Origin: Bacteroidales bacterium
GTDB lineage: Bacteria > Bacteroidota > Bacteroidia > Bacteroidales > UBA932
DNA length: 64,000 bases
Assembly (NCBI GenBank): GCA_017454905.1
Contig: JAFTCB010000018.1
Location: 1-64,000 of the forward strand
Reading direction: 5' to 3'
The notes under the pieces: generated by a model
What the model was told of the DNA's origin: nothing
The model's input: only the letters and a program-made list of their open reading frames with translations
The model's database searches: none
Made by a program: the position numbers and the translations under genes
In this document: one piece after another, positions 8,831 to 18,631 of the stretch
Layout: each line of letters starts with the position of its first letter
Numbering within the stretch: the stretch's first letter is position 1

Positions 8831-8846
8831 TGGCATAAGCTTTGAG
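8831..8846 (+). promoter_or_regulatory. Sigma54-like promoter of the ATPase-permease operon
   Basis: TGGCATAAGCTTTGAG has GG (8832-8833), 10 nt, then GA instead of GC, a weaker -12 element. Its distance from the palindromes matches the other two copies. Confidence 0.6.
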
Positions 8847-8889
8847 ACAGAACGGTCAAGCAGAAACAAACAAATAAAAAACGATACAG

Positions 8890-9570
<681 letters not shown>

Positions 9571-11865
9571 ATGAAATCCTACCTGAAATTCCTTTCCCGC
9601 AACAAGCTCTACACCGCCATCCAGGCGGTGGGCCTCATCGTGAGCCTTGCCTTCGTGGTTATTATCTCCTGCTATACTTGGCAGCAGCTGGCCATCACGC
9701 GGGCTGCCAGGGACTACAAGCGCCTGTACGCGCTGACCGGCGGGCAGGAGTGGATTTCCGCCTGGCCCGGCGAGATGGCGACCGTGCAGGACCGGGTCCC
9801 GGACGTTGAGGCGGCCGGGAGACTCCAAAATCATGGGATGGCGGTCTGGTTCGATGGGAAAAAGGCGCCGGGGAATCCTAATGTCTATGAGATCGATCCG
9901 GAGATCTTCGAGTTCCTGCCGCAGACTTTTGTCTCCGGGGACGAGCGCATCCTGCAGGACCGGAGTCAGGTCATCCTGGGCGAATCTTTCGCGAAGAAAA
10001 TCTCTCCGGACCTGGATCCGGTGGGCAAGACCATCGTGATCCGCAGCGACACCTGCGTGGTCGGGGGTATCATCCGGGGGAATGACGATTCCATCCTGAA
10101 GGAAGCGGACATCTACCGCGCCTTCAAAGGGCCTGACGCGCCTTCCTCTTCAGAATTTGTCATTCCTGTGGACCTGGTCCTGCTTCGCTTGCGGGATGGG
10201 GCTGACCATCAGGCGGTACGGACGCTTATCGATACCGTGGTGACCCGGGAGTTCGCCCCGATGTACTCCGTCAATAAACCGGAGCGGCGGATGACCCTGC
10301 CGTTCCGGGAGCTCTATTTTCAGGAGACGGGAAATGTCATCAGGCATGGCAACGCCACCTGGGTGTATGTGCTGTTGGCCGTCGGGCTGCTGCTGCTTGC
10401 CTCGGCGCTCTTCAATTATATCAACCTCAGCGTCGCCCTGGCCGGCAAGCGGGCGAAGGAAATGGCCATCCGATCCACCCTGGGAGAGTCTGCAGAGAGG
10501 ATTCGCTGGCGATATGTCTCGGAGTCCGTCCTGTTCGTGGTGCTATGCCTGGCGCTTGCCCTGCTTTTAGCCAAGGCGCTTGAGCCTGTGTTCAACCGCT
10601 ATCTGATCGGGGATGTCCGGCTGGATGTGTCTCTCTCTCCGCTCTACCTGTGCGCATACGCCCTGCTGGCCATCATCATTGGCCTCGTGTCGGGCCTGAT
10701 CCCTGCCTGGATGACCTCGCGCTACCAGGCGGTGGAGGTCATCAAAGGAGAGCAGCGCCGACAGACCAAGACCCTGTTCTCCAAGGTCTTCATCATCATC
10801 CAGAACGTGATTACCGTGGCGCTGATCTCCCTGGCGCTGGTGATGGAACTCCAATACCGCCATTTGATGGACATGCCCCTGGGCGTTGACATGGACGGGT
10901 TGTATTTCACTAGCGTGAACGGCAAGGATGTCCTGGCATCCAAACCCTATGTTGACCGGTTGGGTAAGAGCAACGGTTATCCCGGTGCTGGGCAAATGTC
11001 ATTTACTACGACGGTGGAAGGGCAGAAAGTCCTGGTAGGGATTCTTCAATGCGACGGGACAGCTTTCGATATGTTCGGATTCGGGGTCGTGGAAGATTTC
11101 GGCACACCGAGGAATAACTCCCTGTGGTTCACCGAATCTGCTGCCAGGGTATTTTCCCTGGACAAAGAGAATCTCTCCCTGCCGGATGTGTTCAAGTGGG
11201 TGGTCGGAGATTCCCATGTGGGCGGGATCATCCGGGATTTCGCCATCAAGGGGCCGACTGAGGTGGATGGCAACCAGCTCGGCATCGTGTCCATCGAAAA
11301 ACTGGAGGGCAACTCCACAGTCGTCCTGAAGCTCAACCGCTTCGATGCCGAAGTGCGCGCGGAATTAAAAGAAATCAGCCGGGCCGAAAGCCTGCGGTTT
11401 ACGGGAGCGGAAGAATATGGGGAAAAGTATTACGGATACATCCCGGAGTTGATAGAGAAAAGCATGGAGACAACGCGCAACTTCATCAGCCTGATCGAAC
11501 TCTTCATGCTTCTGGCAACCCTCATCTCCCTCTTGGGTCTCGTCGCTATGAGCACGTACTATGCCGCGATGCAGACCCGGGACATCGCTGTGCGCAAGGT
11601 ATTCGGTGGCAGCGTCGCCACGGAGACGGGGCGTTCCGTGAAGGAATATCTGGTGCTGGTCGGCATCGCCGTCCTCATGGGAATTCCCATTGCCGTCTTC
11701 CTGGCCGAACGGTATTTGCGCCAGTTCTGGTACCGGATCGATCACTACGGGTGGGTGTTCGCCGCCGGGGCCGTTATCGCCCTGCTGATCTCCTTCCTTG
11801 CCGTGCTCTGGCAGACGCTTAAGGCCGCCCGGACCAACCCGGCGGTCGAATTGAAAAAAGAATAG
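9571..11865 (+). CDS. MacB/FtsX-type ABC permease (paralog 3)
   Basis: 764 residues with the same eight-helix, two-periplasmic-domain plan as its neighbours. TM1 is about 17-38, TM2 about 265-290 (AVGLLLLASALFNYINLSVA), TM5 about 405-428, and the last three helices lie after about 641. It begins immediately after the ATPase stop (9568-9570), so it is the most tightly coupled permease. The last 60 nt differ from those of the next paralog at only two positions, pointing to recent duplication or gene conversion. Confidence 0.92.
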   Translation: MKSYLKFLSRNKLYTAIQAVGLIVSLAFVVIISCYTWQQLAITRAARDYKRLYALTGGQEWISAWPGEMATVQDRVPDVEAAGRLQNHGMAVWFDGKKAPGNPNVYEIDPEIFEFLPQTFVSGDERILQDRSQVILGESFAKKISPDLDPVGKTIVIRSDTCVVGGIIRGNDDSILKEADIYRAFKGPDAPSSSEFVIPVDLVLLRLRDGADHQAVRTLIDTVVTREFAPMYSVNKPERRMTLPFRELYFQETGNVIRHGNATWVYVLLAVGLLLLASALFNYINLSVALAGKRAKEMAIRSTLGESAERIRWRYVSESVLFVVLCLALALLLAKALEPVFNRYLIGDVRLDVSLSPLYLCAYALLAIIIGLVSGLIPAWMTSRYQAVEVIKGEQRRQTKTLFSKVFIIIQNVITVALISLALVMELQYRHLMDMPLGVDMDGLYFTSVNGKDVLASKPYVDRLGKSNGYPGAGQMSFTTTVEGQKVLVGILQCDGTAFDMFGFGVVEDFGTPRNNSLWFTESAARVFSLDKENLSLPDVFKWVVGDSHVGGIIRDFAIKGPTEVDGNQLGIVSIEKLEGNSTVVLKLNRFDAEVRAELKEISRAESLRFTGAEEYGEKYYGYIPELIEKSMETTRNFISLIELFMLLATLISLLGLVAMSTYYAAMQTRDIAVRKVFGGSVATETGRSVKEYLVLVGIAVLMGIPIAVFLAERYLRQFWYRIDHYGWVFAAGAVIALLISFLAVLWQTLKAARTNPAVELKKE

Positions 11866-11912
11866 TTACCGGATGGAAGCAAAATGGTCCAAATACCGGT
11901 TGGCTGCGGCAA

Positions 11913-11938
11913 GTTCCGGGAGATTTTTCTCCAGGAAC
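11913..11938 (+). other. Stable hairpin in the gap between permeases 3 and 4
   Basis: GTTCC-G-GGAGA-TTTT-TCTCC-A-GGAAC forms a 10-bp stem with one mismatch and a TTTT loop. No T-tract follows, so it is not a classical terminator. It may process or stabilise the ATPase-permease mRNA. No operator palindrome or promoter is visible in 11866-11980, so the fourth permease probably depends on read-through. Confidence 0.35.
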
Positions 11939-11980
11939 GCGGCGCAATACCCAAGTGTTTCGGCATAGATACAAATAAAA

Positions 11981-14353
11981 ATGAAAAGCTACCTGAAATT
12001 CCTGTCCCGCAATAAGCTCTACACCGCCATCGAAGCAGCCGGGCTCATCGTGAGCCTGGCCTTCGTGGTCATTATCGGCACCTCGATCCGGGACCAGCTG
12101 CGCATTTCCCGTGCTCCGGACGGACAGGAAAACCTGTACCTGCTCGGTCCGCCCTCGGACCCCGTTTTGGAATACCGGCAGGAAGAAGAACTCGCCGCGC
12201 TGCCGGATCTGCAGCAGACGGCGGCTTTCGTGCGTGCTGAAATGAATGTCCTGATCGACGGGGTGCCTCACCGGGCCCGGATCCTGCTGGCGGATGCCGG
12301 GCTGCTGGAAATGGTCCCGCTGGAGTTGCATACCGGCAGCATGGATCTTTTCAAGGCCGGCCCGGGTGTCCTGGTCACGGAATCTGCCGCCCGAAAGTAT
12401 TATCAGGGGCAGGATCCTCTGGACAAGATGCTGGAAATGCGCAGCGTCTCCGGGCGTGACGAGCGGGGGGCGGAGACCGTCCTTTCCTCCATCGTCGGCG
12501 TGGTCGGAGATCCGTCCTTTACGATTCTGGATGATTTTGATTTCCTGGTCAGTTTCCAGGCACCCATTCCGGCCGTGCGGGCCTATCGTGAATCGGATTT
12601 GCGCCATACCGGGACGGGCATGATGGTCCATATGCTGGCCCGGACTACGCCCCAGGCGGATATTCAGGAAGTCTCTGCCAAGTATGTGAAGTTGTGCGGA
12701 TGGTTCTTGAACAAGGATGAAAGGGAGGAACCGATGCTGACCCCGTATGAGGACCTGTTTTTCGCTTCGGAGATGCGCTCGCTGGGGATCCGCCACGGCA
12801 GCCGCCTTTATCTGGTGGTCCTTGTGATCCTGGGGCTGCTCCTGCTCGCTTTTGCTGTGCTGAATTATATCAATCTCAGTCTGGCCGCCTGCGGGGGCCG
12901 GGCGAAGGAGATGGCGACGCGCCGGCTGGTCGGGGAGTCGCGGGGATGTGTGATCCGGCGCTGCCTGCGCGAGTCTGTCCTGTTTGTACTCGTGTGTTTC
13001 GTGCTGGCCGCGCTGCTTGCCTGGGCGGTGGTTCCGGTGCTGAACAGTATCCGGCCTGTCGGGCTGACGGTCCCGTTGCGGGCGCATTTCGATGGATTCT
13101 TCCTGTTGCTGGGCCTCGTCTCCGTCCTGGGAATCGGCGGTCTGGTCGGGCTGCTCCCTGCCTTTTCCCTGGCTTCGTGGCTTCCGCTGGACGTCGTCTC
13201 CGGCCGGATCCGCCGCAGGCGGAAAATGGGGTTCAACCAGGTCAGCATCGTCGTCCAGTCCGCTCTGGCCCTGCTGCTCGTGGTGATGTCCATTACGATG
13301 GAGGTGCAGTTCCGCCATCTGCGGACGCTGGATACCGGGATCTCCCCGGTGCAGGACCTGTATTATTTCCATCCTGATTTCTATAAATCCCTGACGGGAC
13401 TGGCTGACCGGCTGGCGACTTCTCCCCAAGTGGAAGAAACGTGTTTTGCCGGAGGATTCCCTACACATCTCCGCATGACGACAGTGATCGACAGAACCTA
13501 TTCAGCCCAGGTCATCTATTGTGACAGTGTCGCTTTCCGGCTGCTGGGTTTCCGGGAGGCCCTGCGCTATGAGCAGCCTCATTCCGGGACGGTCTGGCCG
13601 GTCCGGAGCGCTTTCCTGGCGCTGGACATTTCTTCCGATCAGCCGGACCCGTCCCGGTTGGGCTATCTCGGAGAGGATTGTAGCATTGGCGGTATGCTGG
13701 AGGATTTCCGGCTGGCGCCGGTCAACGCAGAACTGCGGGACAATACCCTGGGCGCTGTACAGGTTACTGTACCCGAAGATGCCTCGGCCTCATCGGGCCT
13801 TTTGGTCCGTACGCGCGGCGACCACAGGGAGTTCGACCGTTTCTTCAAGGAGGCGGCGACGGAGTATTGCCGTTCGGAGCTGGGGGTGGACCTCACGTTC
13901 GAAGGAAAATACAACGAGTGCGGTTATCTGGAAGACATCATTGCACGGGATTACGACGACCTGCACCGTTTCACGCGGCTCGTCGAGGTCTTCAGCCTGA
14001 TTATTATCCTGCTCTCCATGCTGGGCCTGCTCGCGATGAGCACCTGGTATGCGGACACCCATACCAAGGGGATCGCCATCCGAAAAGTCTTCGGCGGCAC
14101 GATGAACAGCGAGACCCGGCGCGCCGTGCTTTCCTATATGTCGTGGGTGGCCGTGGCGCTGGTCCTGGCCGTACCGGCCGGCGTCATGCTGGTCCGGCGC
14201 TTCCTGGAGTATTATCCAGAGCGGATCAGCGGCTGGTGGTGGATTTTCGCCGTGGCGGTGCTGCTGATCCTGGCCGTTTCCTTTGTCTCCGTGCTCTGGC
14301 AGACGCTGAAGGCCGCCCGGACCAACCCGGCGGTCGAATTGAAAAAAGAATAA
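11981..14353 (+). CDS. MacB/FtsX-type ABC permease (paralog 4)
   Basis: 790 residues, same architecture as paralogs 2 and 3. It starts MKSYLKFLSRNKLYTAIEA and ends TLKAARTNPAVELKKE. The middle extracytoplasmic domains are much more divergent than the ends, as expected if each permease handles a different ligand or partner while sharing the ATPase-contacting parts. It lies 115 nt after paralog 3 with no visible promoter and is probably the last gene of that operon; the next gene has its own -7 element. Confidence 0.92.
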   Translation: MKSYLKFLSRNKLYTAIEAAGLIVSLAFVVIIGTSIRDQLRISRAPDGQENLYLLGPPSDPVLEYRQEEELAALPDLQQTAAFVRAEMNVLIDGVPHRARILLADAGLLEMVPLELHTGSMDLFKAGPGVLVTESAARKYYQGQDPLDKMLEMRSVSGRDERGAETVLSSIVGVVGDPSFTILDDFDFLVSFQAPIPAVRAYRESDLRHTGTGMMVHMLARTTPQADIQEVSAKYVKLCGWFLNKDEREEPMLTPYEDLFFASEMRSLGIRHGSRLYLVVLVILGLLLLAFAVLNYINLSLAACGGRAKEMATRRLVGESRGCVIRRCLRESVLFVLVCFVLAALLAWAVVPVLNSIRPVGLTVPLRAHFDGFFLLLGLVSVLGIGGLVGLLPAFSLASWLPLDVVSGRIRRRRKMGFNQVSIVVQSALALLLVVMSITMEVQFRHLRTLDTGISPVQDLYYFHPDFYKSLTGLADRLATSPQVEETCFAGGFPTHLRMTTVIDRTYSAQVIYCDSVAFRLLGFREALRYEQPHSGTVWPVRSAFLALDISSDQPDPSRLGYLGEDCSIGGMLEDFRLAPVNAELRDNTLGAVQVTVPEDASASSGLLVRTRGDHREFDRFFKEAATEYCRSELGVDLTFEGKYNECGYLEDIIARDYDDLHRFTRLVEVFSLIIILLSMLGLLAMSTWYADTHTKGIAIRKVFGGTMNSETRRAVLSYMSWVAVALVLAVPAGVMLVRRFLEYYPERISGWWWIFAVAVLLILAVSFVSVLWQTLKAARTNPAVELKKE

Positions 14354-14357
14354 TTTG

Positions 14358-14365
14358 TATCTTTG
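14358..14365 (+). promoter_or_regulatory. -7 element (TATCTTTG) of the esterase gene
   Basis: Consensus TAnnTTTG 16 nt before ATG 14382. Its position supports ATG 14382 over an upstream start at 14355, which would lie before this element. Confidence 0.5.
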
Positions 14366-14381
14366 CCAAAACCATCCAACG

Positions 14382-15323
14382 ATGCTGTCCCTGATGAGTG
14401 CCCTAGTGTCCCTGCTCGCCGTCCTGCCCTATACGACTCCGGAATATGCCGTGGAGGTGGAGCGGGATGTGGTCTATGTGCAGGCGGAAGGGTACTGGAC
14501 CCATGCGCCGGTGGGGGAGAAGGGGACCGTGCGGCGCCTGATTCCGGAGCTGCGCCGCACCCGCACGCTGGATCTTGACATGGACATCTACCTGCCGGCG
14601 GCCGACAGTTCGGCGAGCCGGCCCCTGCTGCTGATGATGCACGGCGGGTCTTTCTTTGTCGGTCACAAGGAAGAGAAGGGCCAGGCGGGCTGGTGCGAAT
14701 ATTTCGCCTCGCTGGGCTACGTGGCCGTCTCGATCAACTACCGTCTGGGCTTCCAGCCCACGAAAAAGGATCTCACGGCCGCCGAGAAAAGGGCCCTGGA
14801 GGACGCCGATGCGGCGCTGGACTACCTGCTCTCCCGCAGGGACCTTCGCATCGATCCGGAGCGGATCTTCGCCGCCGGGACGAGCGCCGGGGCGATGCTC
14901 TCCCTCGGCCTCGCGTTCCGCCCGGAAGCCGCGCCCCGCGACGGACATCCTGCGGAGCGCCCGCACATCCGGGCCGTGGGCAATCTCTGGGGCTCCGTGC
15001 ACGACCTCAAGGTGCTTGAGTACTCGGATACGGCGATCCTGTCCTTCCAGTCTCCCGATGACCCGGTGATGCCTTATGGCCGGGGCTATCCCTTCCGGAC
15101 CGGGGGAAAAGGCATCCATCCGCCTTCCCAATGGTTCTCCGAAGTGATGTACGGCACGCAGGCCGTCCACGAACGCGCGCTGCAACTGGGTCTGCGCGCC
15201 GAGCACCACGCTTGCGCAGAGCCGCGCCACCGCTTGCACATCGGCGACGACGGACAGTACACGCCCCGTTTTTACGAGATCCGCGACCGTATGGCGGCCT
15301 TCTTCGCCGAAGAAATGAAATAG
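14382..15323 (+). CDS. Secreted alpha/beta hydrolase (carboxylesterase-like)
   Basis: 313 residues with a hydrophobic signal-like N-terminus (MLSLMSALVSLLAVLP). The oxyanion motif HGGSFF (about 87-92) and nucleophile S168 in AAGTSAGAM are typical of HSL/carboxylesterase-type hydrolases. A late His in the AEPRHRLHIGDDG region may complete the triad. Likely a periplasmic esterase acting on acylated sugars or small esters; substrate not determinable. It is convergent with the Kef-type antiporter, with one base between the two stop codons. Confidence 0.8.
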   Translation: MLSLMSALVSLLAVLPYTTPEYAVEVERDVVYVQAEGYWTHAPVGEKGTVRRLIPELRRTRTLDLDMDIYLPAADSSASRPLLLMMHGGSFFVGHKEEKGQAGWCEYFASLGYVAVSINYRLGFQPTKKDLTAAEKRALEDADAALDYLLSRRDLRIDPERIFAAGTSAGAMLSLGLAFRPEAAPRDGHPAERPHIRAVGNLWGSVHDLKVLEYSDTAILSFQSPDDPVMPYGRGYPFRTGGKGIHPPSQWFSEVMYGTQAVHERALQLGLRAEHHACAEPRHRLHIGDDGQYTPRFYEIRDRMAAFFAEEMK

Positions 15324-15324
15324 A

Positions 15325-17586
15325 TTATTCTTTACTGCCGCCGAGCCACTCGCAGGAGCTGGTCTCGCCTGCAATCCAGACGACGTCGCCGCTCTTGAAT
15401 TCGTAGTCGGGACGGGGGTTGGTGTGGAATCCGTTCTCGCTCAGCACGCTGATCACCATGCAGTGGTAGTCGCGCATGTTGGTGCTGCGAAGCGTCTTGC
15501 CGGTCAGGTAGGAATCCTCGTCCAGTGTGACCGGGACGACTTCGAATTCTGTATCCGGCGCTGCAGCAGGCCCGGCGGCGGACTCGGCGAGCATGGTGCG
15601 CAGGCGCTCGATCTGCTCCGTCGTACCCACGGCGAGCAGCCGGTCGTGCGGGTAGATGCACACCTCGCCCGAAGGGATGGTGATGCTCTGCGAGCCGCGT
15701 TCGATCTTGATGAGGTTGGCGCCGGTCTCGGCGCGGAACGGGATTTCCCTGAGCGGCTTGCCGACGAAGGCGCAGTCGGGGGAGACCTCCAGCAGCTCCA
15801 GGTGGACGTCGTAGCCGGCCATCTTGTCCTGCACCGAGGTCGTGACCGGACGGCGCCGGCGCTCGATCTCCTCTTTCTCGTTGAGGTTCGACAGGAAGCG
15901 CTGCTCCAGCGCATAATAGCGGTGCATCGTGCGGCGGCCGATGTAGATGAAGGCGATGCCGCCGAAGATGATGAGGAACACCGCCCAGCCCGCCAGGTGG
16001 AAGTGGCTCGCAATGACGCTGAGCACCATCGAGATGGCGAGGAAGGTGCGGGTGAGCACGAGGCCCGCGATGGGCCATTTGTTGCTGTTCTTCTCCCGGA
16101 GGAGTTTGGCGGCGGAGGCGTTGATGGAGCCGGAACTGATCGCAAGGCCGTAGAGGAAGGGGGCCATCACCAGCAGGGTCACGATCACGACCACGAGGTT
16201 CAGCAGGAACGGGGACCAGCCGGGGAACAGCCGTCCGGCCAGCGGCTCCAGGAACTGCTTGGAGCCGATCATGATGGCGATCAGGATCACGCCGTAGAGC
16301 ACGACGCGCAGGAAATACGCCTTCAGCAATTTCTTCCATTCGCTCTGCTCGGCGGCGGAGGAACGGGTAGTCTGCTCCGGTGCGGCCAGGCGCGCGATCC
16401 ACTTGTCGGGCAGCACGCGCAGCAGCCAGGCATGTGTCGGGGCAGCCAGCTTGATCATGTAAGGGGTCGTGAAAGTGGTGATCACGGACACGGCGATGAT
16501 CACCGGATAGATGAAGTCGCGCATCACCCCCAGGCTCACGCCCACGCCTGCGATGATGAAGCCGAATTCGCCGAGCTGGGCGAGGCTGAATCCCGTGTTG
16601 ACGGCGTTTTCCAGGCCGCCGCCGGTCATCAGGATGCCCGCTCCTGCGAACAGGATGTGGCTCAGCATCACGATGAGGGTGATGATCAGGATTACCCACC
16701 AGTGTTCTGCAATCACGGCCGGGGCGACCATCATACCCACGGACACGAAGAAGATGGCGCCAAACAGGTCCTTGATCGGCGCGACCAGGCGCTCGATGTG
16801 CTCGCTCTCGATCGTCTCGGCGAGGATCGAGCCCATCACGAAGGCGCCCAGGGCGGAGGAGAATCCCACGCCCTCGGCCAGTGCGACCATCCCGAAGCAG
16901 AGGCCGATGCTGACGATCAGCAGGATCTCGTCGCTGAGGTATTTCCGGGCGCGTTTCAGCACGGTCGGGATCAGGTAGATGCCCACCAGGAACCACAGGA
17001 TCAGGAAGAAGGCGAGCTTGGCGAGGCCCTTGATCATCTCGCCGCCGGCGAAACTGTTGGAGACGGCCAGGGTGGACAGGAGCACCATCAGGAGGATGGC
17101 GATCAGGTCCTCCACCACCAGCGTGCCGAAGACCATCCCGGCCCAGGGTTTCTCCTTGAACCCCATGTCGTCGTAGGACTTGAGGACCACCATCGTGGAG
17201 GACATGGACAGCAGTCCGCCGAGGAAAATGCTTTCCATCGTAGTCCATCCCAGGGCCTGTCCGGCCACGAATCCCAGCACGAACACGCCTGCGAACTTGC
17301 TTCCGGCGGTCACGAGTGCGCTGCTGCCTACCTTGAGGAGTTTCTTGAAACTGAACTCCAGGCCGAGGCCGAACATCAGGAAGATGATGCCGATCTCGGA
17401 CCATTGGTGGACGGTTTCCTCGCTCTGGATCCCCGGGAACCAGGAAATATGCGGACCGATCAGGAATCCGGCGATGATGTAGCCCAGGATCAGCGGCTGC
17501 TTGAGGGCCTTGGAAATGATGGTGAATATGCCTGCGGACACGAGGATGATCGCCAGGTCCCGCACCAGGTTGAGTTCTTCGGACAT
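15325..17586 (-). CDS. Kef-type monovalent cation/H+ antiporter with TrkA-C domains
   Basis: 753 residues from ATG 17586 (MSEELNLVRDLAIILVSAG). The N-terminal half is a CPA2 Na+/H+ exchanger domain with about 12 helices. Another helical block (about 430-540) follows, then two TrkA-C-like cytoplasmic segments (about 590-670 and 680-753). There is no clear Rossmann TrkA-N domain. Likely exports K+ or Na+ in exchange for protons. The -7 element TACATTTG (17593-17600) is only 6 nt before ATG, so the mRNA is probably leaderless and upstream in-frame extension is excluded. Confidence 0.88.
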   Translation of the reverse strand: MSEELNLVRDLAIILVSAGIFTIISKALKQPLILGYIIAGFLIGPHISWFPGIQSEETVHQWSEIGIIFLMFGLGLEFSFKKLLKVGSSALVTAGSKFAGVFVLGFVAGQALGWTTMESIFLGGLLSMSSTMVVLKSYDDMGFKEKPWAGMVFGTLVVEDLIAILLMVLLSTLAVSNSFAGGEMIKGLAKLAFFLILWFLVGIYLIPTVLKRARKYLSDEILLIVSIGLCFGMVALAEGVGFSSALGAFVMGSILAETIESEHIERLVAPIKDLFGAIFFVSVGMMVAPAVIAEHWWVILIITLIVMLSHILFAGAGILMTGGGLENAVNTGFSLAQLGEFGFIIAGVGVSLGVMRDFIYPVIIAVSVITTFTTPYMIKLAAPTHAWLLRVLPDKWIARLAAPEQTTRSSAAEQSEWKKLLKAYFLRVVLYGVILIAIMIGSKQFLEPLAGRLFPGWSPFLLNLVVVIVTLLVMAPFLYGLAISSGSINASAAKLLREKNSNKWPIAGLVLTRTFLAISMVLSVIASHFHLAGWAVFLIIFGGIAFIYIGRRTMHRYYALEQRFLSNLNEKEEIERRRRPVTTSVQDKMAGYDVHLELLEVSPDCAFVGKPLREIPFRAETGANLIKIERGSQSITIPSGEVCIYPHDRLLAVGTTEQIERLRTMLAESAAGPAAAPDTEFEVVPVTLDEDSYLTGKTLRSTNMRDYHCMVISVLSENGFHTNPRPDYEFKSGDVVWIAGETSSCEWLGGSKE

Positions 17587-17592
17587 AGAATG

Positions 17593-17600
17593 CAAATGTA
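17593..17600 (-). promoter_or_regulatory. -7 element (TACATTTG) of the antiporter gene
   Basis: Reverse-strand match to TAnnTTTG ending 6 nt before ATG 17586, just after the T-tract of the ohrR-like terminator. Implies a leaderless or near-leaderless transcript. Confidence 0.55.
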
Positions 17601-17630
17601 ATAAAAAACCTGCGCAGTTGTGCGCAGGTT
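17601..17630 (-). terminator. Intrinsic terminator of the gpx-ohrR-like operon
   Basis: Perfect arms AACCTGCGCA and TGCGCAGGTT (17607-17616 and 17621-17630) with a GTTG/CAAC loop. On the reverse strand the stem is followed by TTTTTTAT. Confidence 0.8.
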
Positions 17631-17650
17631 CCGGGGACTTTCTGCCCGAT

Positions 17651-18088
17651 TCATTGCTCGAGGGTGGAGATGATGGCGTCCAGCGTCGCAAAGAGTTCCG
17701 GCACCGTCCCGGGGGTCAGCTTGTCGCAGACCATCCTCGAGCCGACCTGATGCGGGATGTGGGCGGCTTCCTGCTCCAGTGCGCGGCCTTGGTCCGTGAG
17801 CGAGACGAGTACCTGGCGGCCGTCTTCCTTCCCCTTCCTGCGGGACACCAGTCCTTCCTTCTCCATCCGCTGGAGGAGGGGCGTGACGGTGTTGGTCTCC
17901 AGGTGCAGGCGCTTGGCGAGGTCGTTGACAGGTTGTTCGTTCTTCTCCCAGAGCACCAGCAGCACCAGGTATTGCGGATAGGTGATGCCGAGTTTCGAAA
18001 GGAAGGGCGTGTAGGCCTGCGTGACGAGCCGCGAAGCGGCATAGAGCCGGAAGCAGAGCTGGTTCTCCAGTTTGAGCTGTTCGTGCAT
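17651..18088 (-). CDS. OhrR-like MarR-family regulator (peroxide sensor)
   Basis: 145 residues from ATG 18088. It begins LENQLCFRLYAASRL, the OhrR hallmark with the redox-sensing cysteine (C12 here), and YPQYLVLLVLWE follows. The winged HTH spans about 50-100 (NDLAKRLHLETNTVTPLLQRM, then a basic wing RRKGKEDGR). OhrR-type proteins are repressors that release DNA when the cysteine is oxidised by organic hydroperoxides. Its ATG overlaps the stop of the glutathione peroxidase gene by one base (TAATG), so both share the promoter at 18602-18631, where an inverted repeat probably serves as operator. Confidence 0.88.
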   Translation of the reverse strand: MHEQLKLENQLCFRLYAASRLVTQAYTPFLSKLGITYPQYLVLLVLWEKNEQPVNDLAKRLHLETNTVTPLLQRMEKEGLVSRRKGKEDGRQVLVSLTDQGRALEQEAAHIPHQVGSRMVCDKLTPGTVPELFATLDAIISTLEQ

Positions 18089-18564
18089 TAGAGGAGGGCT
18101 TTGATCTTTTCTTCGAGGGATTCCGGGGTGGCCATCGGGGCGAAACGCTCGATCCTGGAGCCGTCGCGGGAGATCAGGAATTTGGTGAAGTTCCACTTGA
18201 TGGCGCTGCCGAGCAGGCCTTTGGTTTCGCTCTTGAGGTACTTGTAGATCGGGTGGGCATTGTCTCCATTGACCTCGATCTTGCTCATCAGCGGGAAGGT
18301 CACGCCGTGGTTGAGGCGGCAGAATTCAGCGATCTCCGCATCGGAGCCCGGCTCCTGGTGGGCGAATTGGTCGCAGGGGAAGCCGATGACCACGAGACCC
18401 TGGTCCTGGTATTTCTTCCAGAGTGCCTCGAGTCCGTCATACTGCGGGGTAAAACCGCATTTGGAGGCGGTGTTGACAATCAGCAGGACCTTGCCCTTGT
18501 AGTCGGCGAAGTTCACCTCGTTGCCCTTGTTGTTCAGGGCCTTGAAATCATAAATCGTTGCCAT
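18088..18564 (-). CDS. Glutathione peroxidase family (thiol peroxidase-like)
   Basis: 158 residues from ATG 18564 (MATIYDFKALNNKGNEV). The catalytic cysteine is C36 in NTASKCGFTPQY, where some animal enzymes have selenocysteine. The partner Gln (GFPCDQFAHQEPG) and Trp (IKWNFTKFL) motifs are present. Bacterial members usually draw electrons from thioredoxin and reduce lipid or organic hydroperoxides. It is first in an operon with the OhrR-like repressor. An alternative upstream ATG at 18597 is unlikely: it would begin only 5 nt after the -7 box, and MATIYDF is the usual family start. Confidence 0.93.
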   Translation of the reverse strand: MATIYDFKALNNKGNEVNFADYKGKVLLIVNTASKCGFTPQYDGLEALWKKYQDQGLVVIGFPCDQFAHQEPGSDAEIAEFCRLNHGVTFPLMSKIEVNGDNAHPIYKYLKSETKGLLGSAIKWNFTKFLISRDGSRIERFAPMATPESLEEKIKALL

Positions 18565-18601
18565 ATCAGTATGTTTTAAAATTGTTATGTCGTTCACGAC
18601 A

Positions 18602-18631
18602 CAAAGGTAATGATTTATTTTTATATCGCAA
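18602..18631 (-). promoter_or_regulatory. Promoter of the gpx-ohrR-like operon
   Basis: Reverse strand: TTGC (18631-18628), 18 nt, then TACCTTTG (18609-18602), a good Bacteroidota -33/-7 pair. Confidence 0.6.
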
